Of a stretch of 52,213 nt of DNA, positions 1 through 9,900 are shown piece after piece. The stretch is from positions 1-52,213 of the forward strand of contig JAFUZO010000007.1 of NCBI GenBank assembly GCA_017476575.1. The letters run 5' to 3'. The position numbers and the translations under genes are program-made. The notes beneath the pieces were generated by a model. It had not been told where the DNA came from. It ran no database searches and worked only from the letters and a program-made list of their open reading frames with translations. Source of the stretch: Bacteroidales bacterium (GTDB lineage Bacteria; Bacteroidota; Bacteroidia; Bacteroidales; UBA932). How positions within the stretch are numbered: the stretch's first letter is position 1; the number at the start of each line of letters is the position of its first letter.

Positions 1-31
1 AAAGATACAAACGTTTGCAAAAATCCGCAAG
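1..31 (-). promoter_or_regulatory. Candidate leftward promoter with palindromic operator
   Basis: On the minus strand a TTG (28-30) is followed after about 20 bases by TATCTTT, which reaches the window edge and would complete a TAnnTTTG box if the next base is G. The spacer holds the perfect palindrome CAAACGTTTG (8-17). A CG-centred AAACGTTT core is typical of LacI/GalR-family operators. This would be the control region of a gene lying left of the window and read leftward. The promoter assignment is inference because the box is cut by the edge. Confidence 0.35.
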
Positions 32-84
32 CCACGCGACGACTTTTCTCCATAACATGCTCTGCAACGGGCAGAGCCTCAGCC

Positions 85-1041
85 CTAAGGTATCTTCAGT
101 GCAGGCATAAAGTATCCTGGGCTGATGCGGAGCCGGTCTACAGTGCTCCCCGTCTCGAAAGAAGCGTCCGTGATATACATGGAACGAGGATGGATGTTGT
201 TGCGGTCATGGTGCGCATGGAACACATAGCGCAGGTGCCCCTCCTTGTCCGTGAAGAAGGCCCCATGTCCGGTACCGACCAGGTCGCCGGGGAACTGGAG
301 GATTGGATTGTCGGGATACTTGGTCCACTCCCCCATCAAGTCGGAGGTCGTGGCGCAACCGATTCCATAGGACGGGCTCTCATAACTGTTGGCCGAATAG
401 GTCATGTGATAGACACCAAGGTGCTTGAGGATGAAGGGGCCCTCATTGACCGTCGGGGCGATCCGCTCCCAATCCTGGCTCATGTGGATACAGGGGTGCA
501 GCGTCTCTGTCCGGAGGGTCATGAGATCGGATTCCAATTCGGCAATCCAGACGTTCAGCCCGTCGTTGAAACGGTCGAAGACCAGGTAGGGCGTGCCGTC
601 GTCATCGATGAACAGGGAGTTGTCGATCGCCTTCTCGTCCGGGAGCATCGGCCGAAAGTCCTCCTGCACGAAAGGCCCGAGCGGAGAAGAGGCCGTGGCG
701 ACGCAGATGTGCTCGTCGGCAGAATAGTACATGTAATAGAGGGAACCGGACCGATACACTTCCGGTGCCCAGAACCAGCGGTCGGCCCAGACATCGTTCC
801 GGTGAAGGGCCAAGCCGGCCTTCGTCCAGACCTTCAAGTCCGGAGACGTATAGACTTCGATGCCCTCATCGGCATGCGTCCCGTAGGCATAGTAGGTATC
901 TCCGTCCAGCAGGATGAAAGGGTCCCCGAGCGGGACCGGTACGGACTGGTTCATCGGAGGGAGTCCGGCGGAGCCGTTCCCCTGCCCGCATGAAGACAGG
1001 GGAAGGAGCGCCGAAAGAGCGAGGATATAACAGGGTTTCAT
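85..1041 (-). CDS. GH43-family glycoside hydrolase lipoprotein
   Basis: A 318-residue exported enzyme. The signal peptide ends in a lipobox (LSSC, Cys18), so it is probably anchored to a membrane. The five-bladed GH43 propeller shows the three expected acids: Asp40 in LGDPFIL (general base), Asp140 in AIDNSLF (pKa modulator) and Glu200 in NEGPFIL (general acid). Family members cleave alpha-L-arabinofuranosyl or beta-xylosyl links; the subfamily and substrate cannot be fixed here. It is the last gene of the minus-strand operon, only 3 bases after the SusD gene, so it should act on the glycan handled by that SusC/SusD pair. The length is that of a single-domain GH43, with no accessory binding module. 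Family call firm, substrate unknown. Confidence 0.9.
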   Translation of the reverse strand: MKPCYILALSALLPLSSCGQGNGSAGLPPMNQSVPVPLGDPFILLDGDTYYAYGTHADEGIEVYTSPDLKVWTKAGLALHRNDVWADRWFWAPEVYRSGSLYYMYYSADEHICVATASSPLGPFVQEDFRPMLPDEKAIDNSLFIDDDGTPYLVFDRFNDGLNVWIAELESDLMTLRTETLHPCIHMSQDWERIAPTVNEGPFILKHLGVYHMTYSANSYESPSYGIGCATTSDLMGEWTKYPDNPILQFPGDLVGTGHGAFFTDKEGHLRYVFHAHHDRNNIHPRSMYITDASFETGSTVDRLRISPGYFMPALKIP

Positions 1042-1044
1042 AGC

Positions 1045-2628
1045 CTACCGGTATTCAGCGTGCTGGGTCAGCTTGCCACCGCTGTTGTCGACCTCCGTCT
1101 GGGGAAGCGGCTGGCGATGGTGCTTGCCGAGCACGAAATTGTTGAATTCAGGGTCGCGGGACCGCAGTTCGTCGATACCGCCCTGTGTCGAAAGGAGTCC
1201 CCAGCGCTTGAGGTCGGCCCAACGCCAGCCCTCGAAGCAGAGTTCAAGCGGACGCTCCACCTGGATCCGCTTGAGGAAGGTCTCCCGGCTGGACAGGCAG
1301 TCCGCATAGATGCTCTCGGACAGTTTATGCAGCCCGACCCGCTCCCGTACCTGATCCACATAGCCGGCCGCATCGGTGATGGAGCCGCCGGTTTCGGCGA
1401 TGCATTCGGCATAATTCAGCAGGATGTCGGCATACCGCAGGATCCGATAGTTGTTGTCAGCGAAATAATCCTCCTGGTTGCGCTGGTATTCCGTACTGTA
1501 CTTGCGGATGAAGCACATGCCGTCAGTCCAGGCGTTGCCCTTGTTCCAGTTGTCGTTGTGCTGGTACTCGTTTACAATGTCGATCGTGTTGTAGTAGCGT
1601 TTCGCCCGGGGATCGTCCGGGAAGTCATCCCCCACCGTCGGGTACAGGACACTGACGAGACAGCGGATGTCGTTGGCCCCGTCGACCCGTTTCTCCTTCA
1701 GCCACTCGTCTACAAGCCAGTGGTTGGCCATCCCGTCGCCCCACCCGACACCGCCGGCCGCGAAGAACTGTGTCCGTTGGAAACCGGTCGCCATATTGGC
1801 ATCATTCCCGGTCCCGCCTTTGTTCGTACCATCGAACTGGATCTCGAAGATTCCCTCCTCGTTCAGTTCATTGCGGTTCGTGAAGTTATCCTCCCAGTTG
1901 TCGATGAGACCGTAGAGCGGGCTTTCAATCAAATAGCGGAACTGCTCCAAGGCATCGGCATACCGGTGCTGCTGCATATAAGCCTTTCCCAGCAGGGCCT
2001 TTGCCGCTCCCTTGGTGGCCCGGCCGCCATCAGCACCGCTCCAACTCTCAGGAAGCCGGTCGGCCGCATACAGAAGATCCGCCTCGATCTGTTCCCAAAT
2101 CTGGGCCTCGGAAGCGTCCTCCGGCTCATATCCGGCATCCACCGGTTCGAGTACCAGGGCGCCCTTCTCCCAAATCAGGTTGATCTGGAAATACCACAAG
2201 GCGCGGAAGAAGGCGGCTTGTCCGAGGATGTAGTCTTTCCGTATGGCATCCATCTCGATGTCCGGAACGAATTTCAAGACCTGGTTGGCGCGGAAGATAC
2301 CGCGGTAGAAGGTCTCCCAATGCTGGGTGTTCCCTTCCCAGAAGTTGTAGTTGTTATATTCGAAACGGCACCACTGCGCCAGTTCGAGCCAGGGAGAGAG
2401 CGACTTTCCCTCATCGGAGGTCAGGTCGTACCGGAAAGAGAGCCAACGCATCCAAGTCGCCTCCTTGTAGAGGTTGCTGTAGCAGGCATTGACACCGGCC
2501 ACGGCATCCGCTTCCGTCCGCCAGAATGTCGTCGAAGTGGCCTCGTTGGGGTTGTCTATGTTCAGGAGGTCTGCACTGCACCCCATCAGCAGGAGGGCAG
2601 CCGCCATATATGATAGGACTTTTCTCAT
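1045..2628 (-). CDS. SusD/RagB-type outer-membrane glycan-binding lipoprotein
   Basis: A 527-residue protein with a lipoprotein signal (LLMGC, Cys17) followed by the SusD N-terminal pattern NIDNPNEATSTTFW and TPR-like helices around residues 90-220. The C-terminal SusD region includes LRYADILLNYAECIAETG and the conserved ERPLELCFEGWRWADLKRW. Family proteins sit on the cell surface as a lid on the SusC barrel and bind oligosaccharide. The gene starts 13 bases after the SusC stop and ends 3 bases before the GH43 gene, so the three are clearly one transcription unit. No frame breaks. The ligand is unknown; the flanking GH43 enzymes suggest arabinose- or xylose-containing glycans. Confidence 0.95.
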   Translation of the reverse strand: MRKVLSYMAAALLLMGCSADLLNIDNPNEATSTTFWRTEADAVAGVNACYSNLYKEATWMRWLSFRYDLTSDEGKSLSPWLELAQWCRFEYNNYNFWEGNTQHWETFYRGIFRANQVLKFVPDIEMDAIRKDYILGQAAFFRALWYFQINLIWEKGALVLEPVDAGYEPEDASEAQIWEQIEADLLYAADRLPESWSGADGGRATKGAAKALLGKAYMQQHRYADALEQFRYLIESPLYGLIDNWEDNFTNRNELNEEGIFEIQFDGTNKGGTGNDANMATGFQRTQFFAAGGVGWGDGMANHWLVDEWLKEKRVDGANDIRCLVSVLYPTVGDDFPDDPRAKRYYNTIDIVNEYQHNDNWNKGNAWTDGMCFIRKYSTEYQRNQEDYFADNNYRILRYADILLNYAECIAETGGSITDAAGYVDQVRERVGLHKLSESIYADCLSSRETFLKRIQVERPLELCFEGWRWADLKRWGLLSTQGGIDELRSRDPEFNNFVLGKHHRQPLPQTEVDNSGGKLTQHAEYR

Positions 2629-2641
2629 GATGGATCGGATG

Positions 2642-5600
2642 TTAGAAGTTGAGGTCGATGCCGAACTGGACAGCCCTCAAGTTCGGGAAATTGAAATTGT
2701 GGGTCCCCCGGTTCCAGACATTCGTGTTCTTGAAGTCGGGGTCGAGCCCCTTGAAACGGGTGAAGGTGACCAGGTTGCTTCCAGAGGCGAAGAGACGGAG
2801 CGATTCGATGCCGGCACGTCCGATCAATTGCGGGCTGAAGGTATAGCCCACCTGGATGTTCTTCATCCGGAAATACGACCCGTCTTCAAGATAGCGGTCG
2901 CTCGCCATGGTGTTGCGGGCATCCCCGTAGATGATACGCGGCGTATTGCTGTCCGGATTGACCTGCCAGGGTTCCTCCCCGGCCTTGAAACGGATATAGG
3001 CCGAGTCATCCGCAAAATACCGTCCCTGCCACCGGTCCACGTCATAGACCTTGTTGCCGAACTGGCCATACCAGTCCATCGAGAAGTCGAATCCGCGCCA
3101 CTGGGCAGACAGGTTGAGGCCGAGGAGGGCCTTCGGCCACGGATTGCCGACAATCTGGCGGTCGTCATCGGTGATGTTGCCGTTGTCATCGGTATCGACA
3201 TACCGGACATCACCCAACTGGGGACGCTTGCCGTTGATCAGGATCGGGACGCCTTCCGAGGTCACGTAGGCATCGATCTCCTCCTGTGTGCGGAAGATGC
3301 CGTCGGTCTTGCGGAGGAAGAACATGGACAGCGGCTGGCCGATGGAACTCTTGGCCTCGCCGTTGATGTAGGTGTCCTTGCCGTACCCGAGGTCGAGCAC
3401 TTCGTTGCGGAGAGTGGTCAGGTTGGCCTTCACCCCGTAGTAGAAAGCTCCGATATGGTCCTTCCAACCGAGAGAGAGTTCGACACCGACGTTGCGCAGG
3501 CTGGCGGCATTGGCCACAGGGGCGCCGCCATCGTTCCCGGTCGCAGCCGCAATCGGCATACTGGTCAGGACATCCCGGGTGGTCGCCCTGTAATACTCCG
3601 CCTCCAAGGTCAGACGGGAAGCGAGGAATGCGGCATCGAGGCCGGCATTGAGGGTTTCCTTGGTCTCCCAGCGAAGGTCGGAGTTGACGATCTTCACCTG
3701 CGTACCGCCGGCCGTCTTCTGGCCGCCGATGATGGCAATCAGCGACTGGTTCACCGTACCGATATAGTCCCAGTTACCGATGGCCGAATTTCCGAGACGG
3801 CCCCAGTTGGCCCGCAGTTTCAGGTCATCGATCCAGCTGATGTCGAAGAATCTCTCCCGGGAGATACGCCAGGCCCCGGAGAAAGACGGGAACGTCCCCC
3901 AGCGGTTCTGCGGCGACAGGCGCGAAGTCCCGTCCCGCCGGAAGGTCACGGAAGCGTAATAGCGGTTGTCATAATTGTAGTTGACACGGCCCAGGTAGGA
4001 GATCAGGGCGTTCTTCTGCTCGGAATTCCAGTTGCTCTGGGTGCCCGACCCGGCATTGAGGACGGTCAGGTACTCGCCGCCGACCTCCGGGAACACATAG
4101 CGCGTGCCGCCCAAGTCGCTCCAATAATAGGTCTGGTAGGTCATACCCAGGACGGCATCCACATGATGGACTCCGAAATCCCGGTCGAAGTTGAGCGTGT
4201 GCTCGACCAGGCGGTTGTATGTGATGTCCCGGTGTTTGTTGCTCTGGCTGTCGCGGTACTCCTGGTTCTGGGTCCAGTTCCCGACACCCCGGAACCAGTC
4301 CGCCGTGTAGAAATAATAGTCGAGACCGGCGTTGAGTTTGTAGGCAAGCCAGCTGAACGGTTTGAGCTGGAGCCATACATTGCCGTTGAGCCGATGCTCC
4401 TTCTGACGGAAATACTCGAGGTTTTCCCGGGCGATCGGGTTCGTGCCGAAGGTGTTGGCGCTGCCGCTGCCGTATCCGTATCCACCCGGATTGTTCTCGT
4501 CATAGACAGGGATGGTCGGAAGCATCCGCATGAAATCGTTGTACGGATTGGTCTGGAGCGGGTCCTTGTCGGTATAGTTGTACAGAAGGTTTTCACCGAA
4601 GGAGAAGATGCCCTTCTCACCCGAAGTGTTCACCCGGAAGGTGTAGCGCTGGAATGCATTGCCGTAGGTGACACCCTGTTTGTCCAGATAGGAGCCCGAT
4701 ACATAGTAGCGGCCAGAGTCACCGCCTCCGCTGAGGGAGATACCGTAATCCTGTGAAGATGCCGTCCGCAGGACAGCATCCTGCCAGTCCGTATCGTAAG
4801 GAGGATGATGCTGCGTCCCCGCGATATTGCCTACCCCATCCTTGATTGCCTCGGTGTAGGCGAGGTCGTTGTAGTACTTGAACTCCTCGGCCCCCATGAG
4901 ATCATAGCGGGGCGACCACTCCCAAGTCTGGTTGAACGAACCATGGATCTGCATCGGCCCCTTGCCGCCGTCCTTGGTCGTGATGATGATGACGCCGTTG
5001 GCCGCACGTGAGCCGTAGATGGCCGCTGCGGAGGCATCCTTGAGAATCTGGATGGAGGCGATGTCGCCGGCATTGAAACCGACGCCAGGTGTCGTGATCA
5101 TTCCGTCCACCACCCAGAGCGGCGAATTGTCGCTCAACGAACCGACACCCCGGATCTCGATGCTGGCATCTTCGCCGGCCTGTCCGGTAGAGCGGACATT
5201 GATACCGGTGGCGAGGCCCTGCAACTTGTTGACGATCGTAGAAGAAGAGGACCTGTCGAGAGTCTCACGGTCCACCACCGATACGGCACCGGTGAGGTCC
5301 CGCTTCCGGATGGTCTGGTAGCCGATCACCACGACCTCGTCGAGGGCCTGCTGGTCGACGGATAAGACGACATCCACGGTTCTGCGCCCTGCGACGGCGA
5401 CAGTGGCATCCTTCATTCCTATACAGGAAAAAAGCAAGACGGCATCGGGTGCGCAAGACAGCGAATAGTTGCCGTCCATATCCGTCACCGTCCCGACTGA
5501 GGCGGAGTCCAGCACCTGCACCGAAGCACCGATGACAGGAGCGCCCCGCTCATCTGTTACCTGGCCGCCGACGGTCCCGACCTGTGCGGACAATGCTATC

Positions 5601-5671
5601 GACCCGGCAAGGACGGCCAGGACGATTCCCGCCGCCCGGCCGAGAAGAGAATAGATGTGTTGGATGATCAT
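2642..5671 (-). CDS. SusC/RagA-type TonB-dependent transporter
   Basis: A 1009-residue outer-membrane transporter. After the signal peptide (about 1-30) comes a carboxypeptidase-D regulatory-like domain (about 32-115, GGQVTDERGAPVIGASV). Then a TonB-box-like DEVVVIGYQ, the plug domain with the SusC/RagA signature YGSRAANGVIIITTKDGG, and a long beta-barrel ending in LRAVQFGIDLNF with a terminal Phe. It has no STN domain, which agrees with control by the hybrid two-component protein rather than by a sigma/anti-sigma pair. It imports oligosaccharides with TonB energy together with the downstream SusD. It lies 47 bases after the upstream GH43 gene and 13 bases before susD. Confidence 0.96.
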   Translation of the reverse strand: MIIQHIYSLLGRAAGIVLAVLAGSIALSAQVGTVGGQVTDERGAPVIGASVQVLDSASVGTVTDMDGNYSLSCAPDAVLLFSCIGMKDATVAVAGRRTVDVVLSVDQQALDEVVVIGYQTIRKRDLTGAVSVVDRETLDRSSSSTIVNKLQGLATGINVRSTGQAGEDASIEIRGVGSLSDNSPLWVVDGMITTPGVGFNAGDIASIQILKDASAAAIYGSRAANGVIIITTKDGGKGPMQIHGSFNQTWEWSPRYDLMGAEEFKYYNDLAYTEAIKDGVGNIAGTQHHPPYDTDWQDAVLRTASSQDYGISLSGGGDSGRYYVSGSYLDKQGVTYGNAFQRYTFRVNTSGEKGIFSFGENLLYNYTDKDPLQTNPYNDFMRMLPTIPVYDENNPGGYGYGSGSANTFGTNPIARENLEYFRQKEHRLNGNVWLQLKPFSWLAYKLNAGLDYYFYTADWFRGVGNWTQNQEYRDSQSNKHRDITYNRLVEHTLNFDRDFGVHHVDAVLGMTYQTYYWSDLGGTRYVFPEVGGEYLTVLNAGSGTQSNWNSEQKNALISYLGRVNYNYDNRYYASVTFRRDGTSRLSPQNRWGTFPSFSGAWRISRERFFDISWIDDLKLRANWGRLGNSAIGNWDYIGTVNQSLIAIIGGQKTAGGTQVKIVNSDLRWETKETLNAGLDAAFLASRLTLEAEYYRATTRDVLTSMPIAAATGNDGGAPVANAASLRNVGVELSLGWKDHIGAFYYGVKANLTTLRNEVLDLGYGKDTYINGEAKSSIGQPLSMFFLRKTDGIFRTQEEIDAYVTSEGVPILINGKRPQLGDVRYVDTDDNGNITDDDRQIVGNPWPKALLGLNLSAQWRGFDFSMDWYGQFGNKVYDVDRWQGRYFADDSAYIRFKAGEEPWQVNPDSNTPRIIYGDARNTMASDRYLEDGSYFRMKNIQVGYTFSPQLIGRAGIESLRLFASGSNLVTFTRFKGLDPDFKNTNVWNRGTHNFNFPNLRAVQFGIDLNF

Positions 5672-5718
5672 AATAAGTCATGGAATTAGTGTTAGATAAA
5701 TAGGTATCATGAAACTAT

Positions 5719-6750
5719 TCACCTCGCGGTGAAGACCGGCAGAGGCCGGGCGGCCGTGGAAGGGCTTCCCCCTTCGATATAGGGCCACCCCTCCACATCC
5801 CACTGCACCGGGTCCAGCAGAAGATAGCGTCCCCCATCCGGATGCCCCGTGTCGATTCCATGGTACAGGATCCAGTCCTGTCCGGCATCATCGCGGACAA
5901 TCCCGGCATTGTGTCCGTTACCGACAAAAGCCTCGTTCGGACCGATGAGAACTGTATATCCATTGTCCACCATCGACACGCCTTCCTTGTCGACATAGGG
6001 TCCCCAGATGGAGGACGACCGCCCCACGACGGTCCGGTAGGTGCTGTTGATTCCCGCACAGCAGGATCCGACAGAGGCGAACAGATAATAGAAGTCACCA
6101 TGCTTCTCCAGGCAGGGTGCCTCGAAGGCAGTACCGGCCAAACGGACCTTATCTTCTACGGCACCGGGGGCCAGCGAGAGCCCGTCTTCGGACAAAGGGG
6201 CAGCGTAGATTCCATGGAAACTTCCCCACACCAGGAACTTGCCGTCATCCGTCTCCACATAGCATGGATCGATGGAATTCCGGACTCCGATTTCATCGCT
6301 GGTGAACAGTTTCCCTTGGTCGGCGAACGGACCGGCGGGAGCAGGAGAGACAGCGACCCCGATTCCACAGGTCATCTCCCCACCCCAGACGGACATGGCA
6401 TAGTAAAGAACATACTGTCCGTCGATAAAATTGATATCCGGTGCCCAGATCCCGCCGCCGGTCACGAAAGAAGGCCGTCCTTCCTCGGTGAACGCACGGC
6501 CGGCATACGTCCATTCGGCCAAGTCCTTCGATTTCATGATCGGAACATTGCGGGTATCTTCCGTCGCGTAGACATAGAAATAGCCATCATGGGCCCGTAT
6601 GACAGTAGGGTCCGGCATGCTGGCCCTGACGACCGGATTCCTGTAGGCCACAGCCTTCGTCGATGCAGGATGGTCCTGCGAAGAGGAGCCGCAAGACGCG
6701 GACAGGACGGCCAGCAGAGTCCAAAGAAAAAAGAAACGATGATTCAACAT
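5719..6750 (-). CDS. GH43-family glycoside hydrolase lipoprotein (arabinanase-like)
   Basis: A 343-residue protein when started at the ATG at 6750. A start 17 codons further upstream is open, but it would begin inside the promoter box and lacks signal-peptide character. From 6750 the N-terminus is a normal lipoprotein signal (LSASC, Cys20). GH43 acids are visible: Asp47 in MPDPTVIR, Asp161 in NSIDPCYV and Glu210 in AFEAPCL, plus a later YHGID that fits the metal/His site of arabinan-active members. The overall pattern resembles endo-arabinanase-type GH43 enzymes, but the substrate is inference. First gene of the PUL operon and divergent from its regulator. Confidence 0.9.
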   Translation of the reverse strand: MLNHRFFFLWTLLAVLSASCGSSSQDHPASTKAVAYRNPVVRASMPDPTVIRAHDGYFYVYATEDTRNVPIMKSKDLAEWTYAGRAFTEEGRPSFVTGGGIWAPDINFIDGQYVLYYAMSVWGGEMTCGIGVAVSPAPAGPFADQGKLFTSDEIGVRNSIDPCYVETDDGKFLVWGSFHGIYAAPLSEDGLSLAPGAVEDKVRLAGTAFEAPCLEKHGDFYYLFASVGSCCAGINSTYRTVVGRSSSIWGPYVDKEGVSMVDNGYTVLIGPNEAFVGNGHNAGIVRDDAGQDWILYHGIDTGHPDGGRYLLLDPVQWDVEGWPYIEGGSPSTAARPLPVFTAR

Positions 6751-6798
6751 AAAAACAGGCTCATAGTCAAAAAAAATCCGTTCCGCCTCCACCTTTTG

Positions 6799-6806
6799 CA
6801 AATTTA
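6799..6806 (-). promoter_or_regulatory. -7 box of the PUL operon
   Basis: TAAATTTG on the minus strand matches the TAnnTTTG -7 consensus of Bacteroidota. It would start transcription near 6791, about 40 bases before the GH43 ATG at 6750. No clear -33 TTTG is present, as expected for an activator-dependent promoter. Confidence 0.5.
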
Positions 6807-6913
6807 TGCGAATACGTCGACCAGCTGTCGAACTTTTTAAGAATAAAGTAGCACTTTCCGGTCAGTAGAAAAGTTTTAGGGCGGACAAGATACCGCAGAT
6901 GGAAGATTTGGAT

Positions 6914-6921
6914 TATCTTTG
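6914..6921 (+). promoter_or_regulatory. -7 box of the hybrid regulator gene
   Basis: TATCTTTG fits TAnnTTTG and lies 20 bases before the ATG at 6942, giving a very short leader. No -33 match at 19-21 bases upstream. Confidence 0.45.
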
Positions 6922-6941
6922 GCCTGAAAACATTGCCGATT

Positions 6942-9900
6942 ATGCTGCTCCATCTCTTCCTACCCCTGCTCGCCGCCGTCCTCACCCTGCCTTCCATGCC
7001 CGTTTCCAACCCGGAGTTCCAATTCCGCCATATCCAGGTGAACGACGGTTTGTCGGAGAACGCTGTCTATGCTATCTGCCAGGATGAGCAGGGATTCATC
7101 TGGTTCGGCACCAAGGATGGACTGAACCGGTATGACGGTGTCCAGTTCAAGGTCTTCCGCAAGGACAACCGCAACGGCAACCCACTTGGCAACAACTTCA
7201 TCCGGAGCCTCTGCACGGCCACCGGGACCGATGGAGAGCCTCTTCTTTTCATCGCAACGGACGCCGGCCTCTACTGCATGGACAGGACACACGAGAGTTT
7301 CTCTCCCGTTTCCGCTGTCACGGAAGAGGGACTGCGTCTCTCCGGGGCCGTCAACAGCCTGTTCTTCTCCGGCCGCAGGCTTTGGATCGCCACCATGTCA
7401 CAGGGCGTCTTCATGTATGATATCGATGAAAACCGTCTCCGCCATCTGGAGATCGAGGGCAACCCCGTCTCCGGCCTGGTGACCTGGAAGGTGACCGGAG
7501 ACCCTTTCGGCAATGTCTGGGTCGGTTCCCGGAACGGCCTGCTCCGGTACAACAAAGGGTCTGGCCGGCTCACTCCCGTCGACCGTCTCTTCCACGCGGA
7601 CAGCAGCCCGAAGTATGAAATCCTCACCATCTTCCCCGACGACAGCGGCATCCTGTGGCTCGGGACATGGGAGTCCGGTCTGGTCCGCTACGACAGCCGG
7701 ACTTCCGGTCGGGAGGATTTCCTCGGAGAACGGAAATCCGGCATGTACGTTACCCATATCCGGAGTATCCTCCCCTTTGACAAGGACAACCTCCTTGTCG
7801 GGGCCGATGACGGGCTGTATCTTTTCCATACGGCGCTCCGGACGACCAAGGCGATCGATATGCCCAGGATCACCAAAAGCCTGAGCGACCAGAACGTCTA
7901 TTCCATCGAACGGGACCGTGAAGGTGGCATCTGGATCGGTACCTACTTCGGGGGAGTCAACTATCTCAACCCGTTCTTCCGCGGCATCGAGACATACTTC
8001 CCGGACTGGTCCCCCGGAGGGCTGTACGGAAAGGCCGTGAGCCAGTTCTGCGAGGACGAGAAAGGCAATCTGTGGATCGCCACTGAAGATGGCGGTCTCA
8101 ACTACCTGGACACCAAGACCAAACGGATATCGCAGCCCGTCCACACCTCCTACCATAACATCCATGCCCTCATCCTTGACGGAGACGACCTGTGGATCGG
8201 AACCTTTTCGCGCGGCATCGACATTTACAACCGGCGGACCGGACACATGCGGAGCTTGATGTTCAGTCCGGTGAACAGCGGTACCATCAACGATGACTGC
8301 ATCTTCTCCTTATACAAGGACCACCGGGGCGACATCTATATCGGGACCCCGCTGGGACTCAGCATGTACAGTCACACGACACACCAAGTCCACCGCATCG
8401 GTGAAGTCACGGGCTTCGTCTATGATATCCAGGAAGACCATGACGGAAACCTTTGGATCGCCGATTATTCCGGTGGAGCCATGATGAAGGACGCCTCCGG
8501 AGGGCAATGGCATCGTTTCCCGGAAATCTCCGGCAGCAAGGTCACCGGAATCACGGTCGGCAGCATGGGACATATCATCCTGTCCACCGAAGGCGACGGC
8601 ATCCATATCTATGACAGGCACAGCGCGACGTTCCGGCACATCTCCGATGCGGATGGACTGCCGAACAATGTCATCTATCGCGTCTTGGAGGATGGAGATG
8701 GAAACCTGTGGATGAGTTCCAATGCCGGCATCATCTGCATGGAATCGCAGCGGTTCCTGTTGTACGGCAAGGAAGATGGACTCCAAAGCAACCAGTTCAA
8801 CTACCGTTCCGGATACAAGGCATCCGACGGGGCCTTCTATTTCGGGGGTATCTATGGATTCAGCACTTTCCATCCGCAGGAAATCCTGAGCCGGACCAAC
8901 AATGTGATACCGAAGGTCCAGATACTGGATCTCCGGCTGCTGGACGGAGGCGCTCTCCTACCCTTTCCCTCCGGGAAGGAGATCAGGCTGCCCCACAAGA
9001 AGGCATCCTTCACCATTTCTTACATCGGGTTGAGTTTCGTCAATCCGCACAAGAACCGGTACGCCTACCGGATGGAAGGCATCGACCGGGACTGGCAATA
9101 TGTAGGAGGCGAGCGGAGTGTGACCTATCTCAACCTCGCTCCCGGCAGATACCGGTTCAGGGTCAAGGCTTCCAACAACGACGATGTTTGGAACGAAGAC
9201 GGAGCGGAACTGAGGATCAGGGTCCTCCCGCCCCCGTTGCTGTCCTTGCCCTCCTTGATCCTGTACGCCTTGCTCGCAGGTGCCTTTGTCTACCTGACCT
9301 TCTCCTGGACCACGTCAAGAAGACGCGAGCGCGAAGAGCGGAAACTGGAAGCCTACAAGATAGAGCAGGAACGGCTGGCCTTCAAGTCGAAAACGGATTT
9401 TTTCATCACCATCGCCCATGAGATCCGGACTCCTATCAGCCTCATCCAGGCTCCGCTGGAAGAAATCATCGACAGCGGCGACGGCAATCTGGCCACCCGG
9501 GACAACCTCTCTCTCATCCAAGGGAACTGCGACAAACTGGTGATGCTTGTCGGCCAGCTGCTTGATTTCAAGAAGATGGATGAAGTCGGCTGTGTACCCG
9601 AGCCCGCTATCGTCAACCTCACGGAATTCCTCCGGGACGAGCACCGCCAGTTTTCCAAAGTCGGAGCCACCCGGAAAGTGTGCGTCAACCTTGAGCTGCC
9701 GGAAGGAGAAGATATCCTTATCACCCATGATCCGGACATCATGAACAAAATTGTCGGCAATCTGATGTCCAATGCCATCAAATATGCATCGTCCCGGGTG
9801 CAGCTTTCCCTTCGGAAACTGGGTGACGGACGGTTCCTCCTCCGCGTGGAAGATGACGGCAAGGGGATATCCGACAGCCAGAAAGGACTCGTCTTTGACC

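Noticed and set aside
61..84. CTCTGC/GCAGAG hairpin after the first GH43 gene as the PUL terminator
   Set aside because: No T-run follows on the minus strand, so termination is not supported.
2489..4756. A 755-codon open frame antisense to susC, and similar long antisense frames over susD, argS, TPR, cdd and mnmA genes
   Set aside because: Their translations are Val/Arg/Gly-rich without domains and mirror strongly coding genes on the other strand; long shadow frames are expected in GC-rich DNA.
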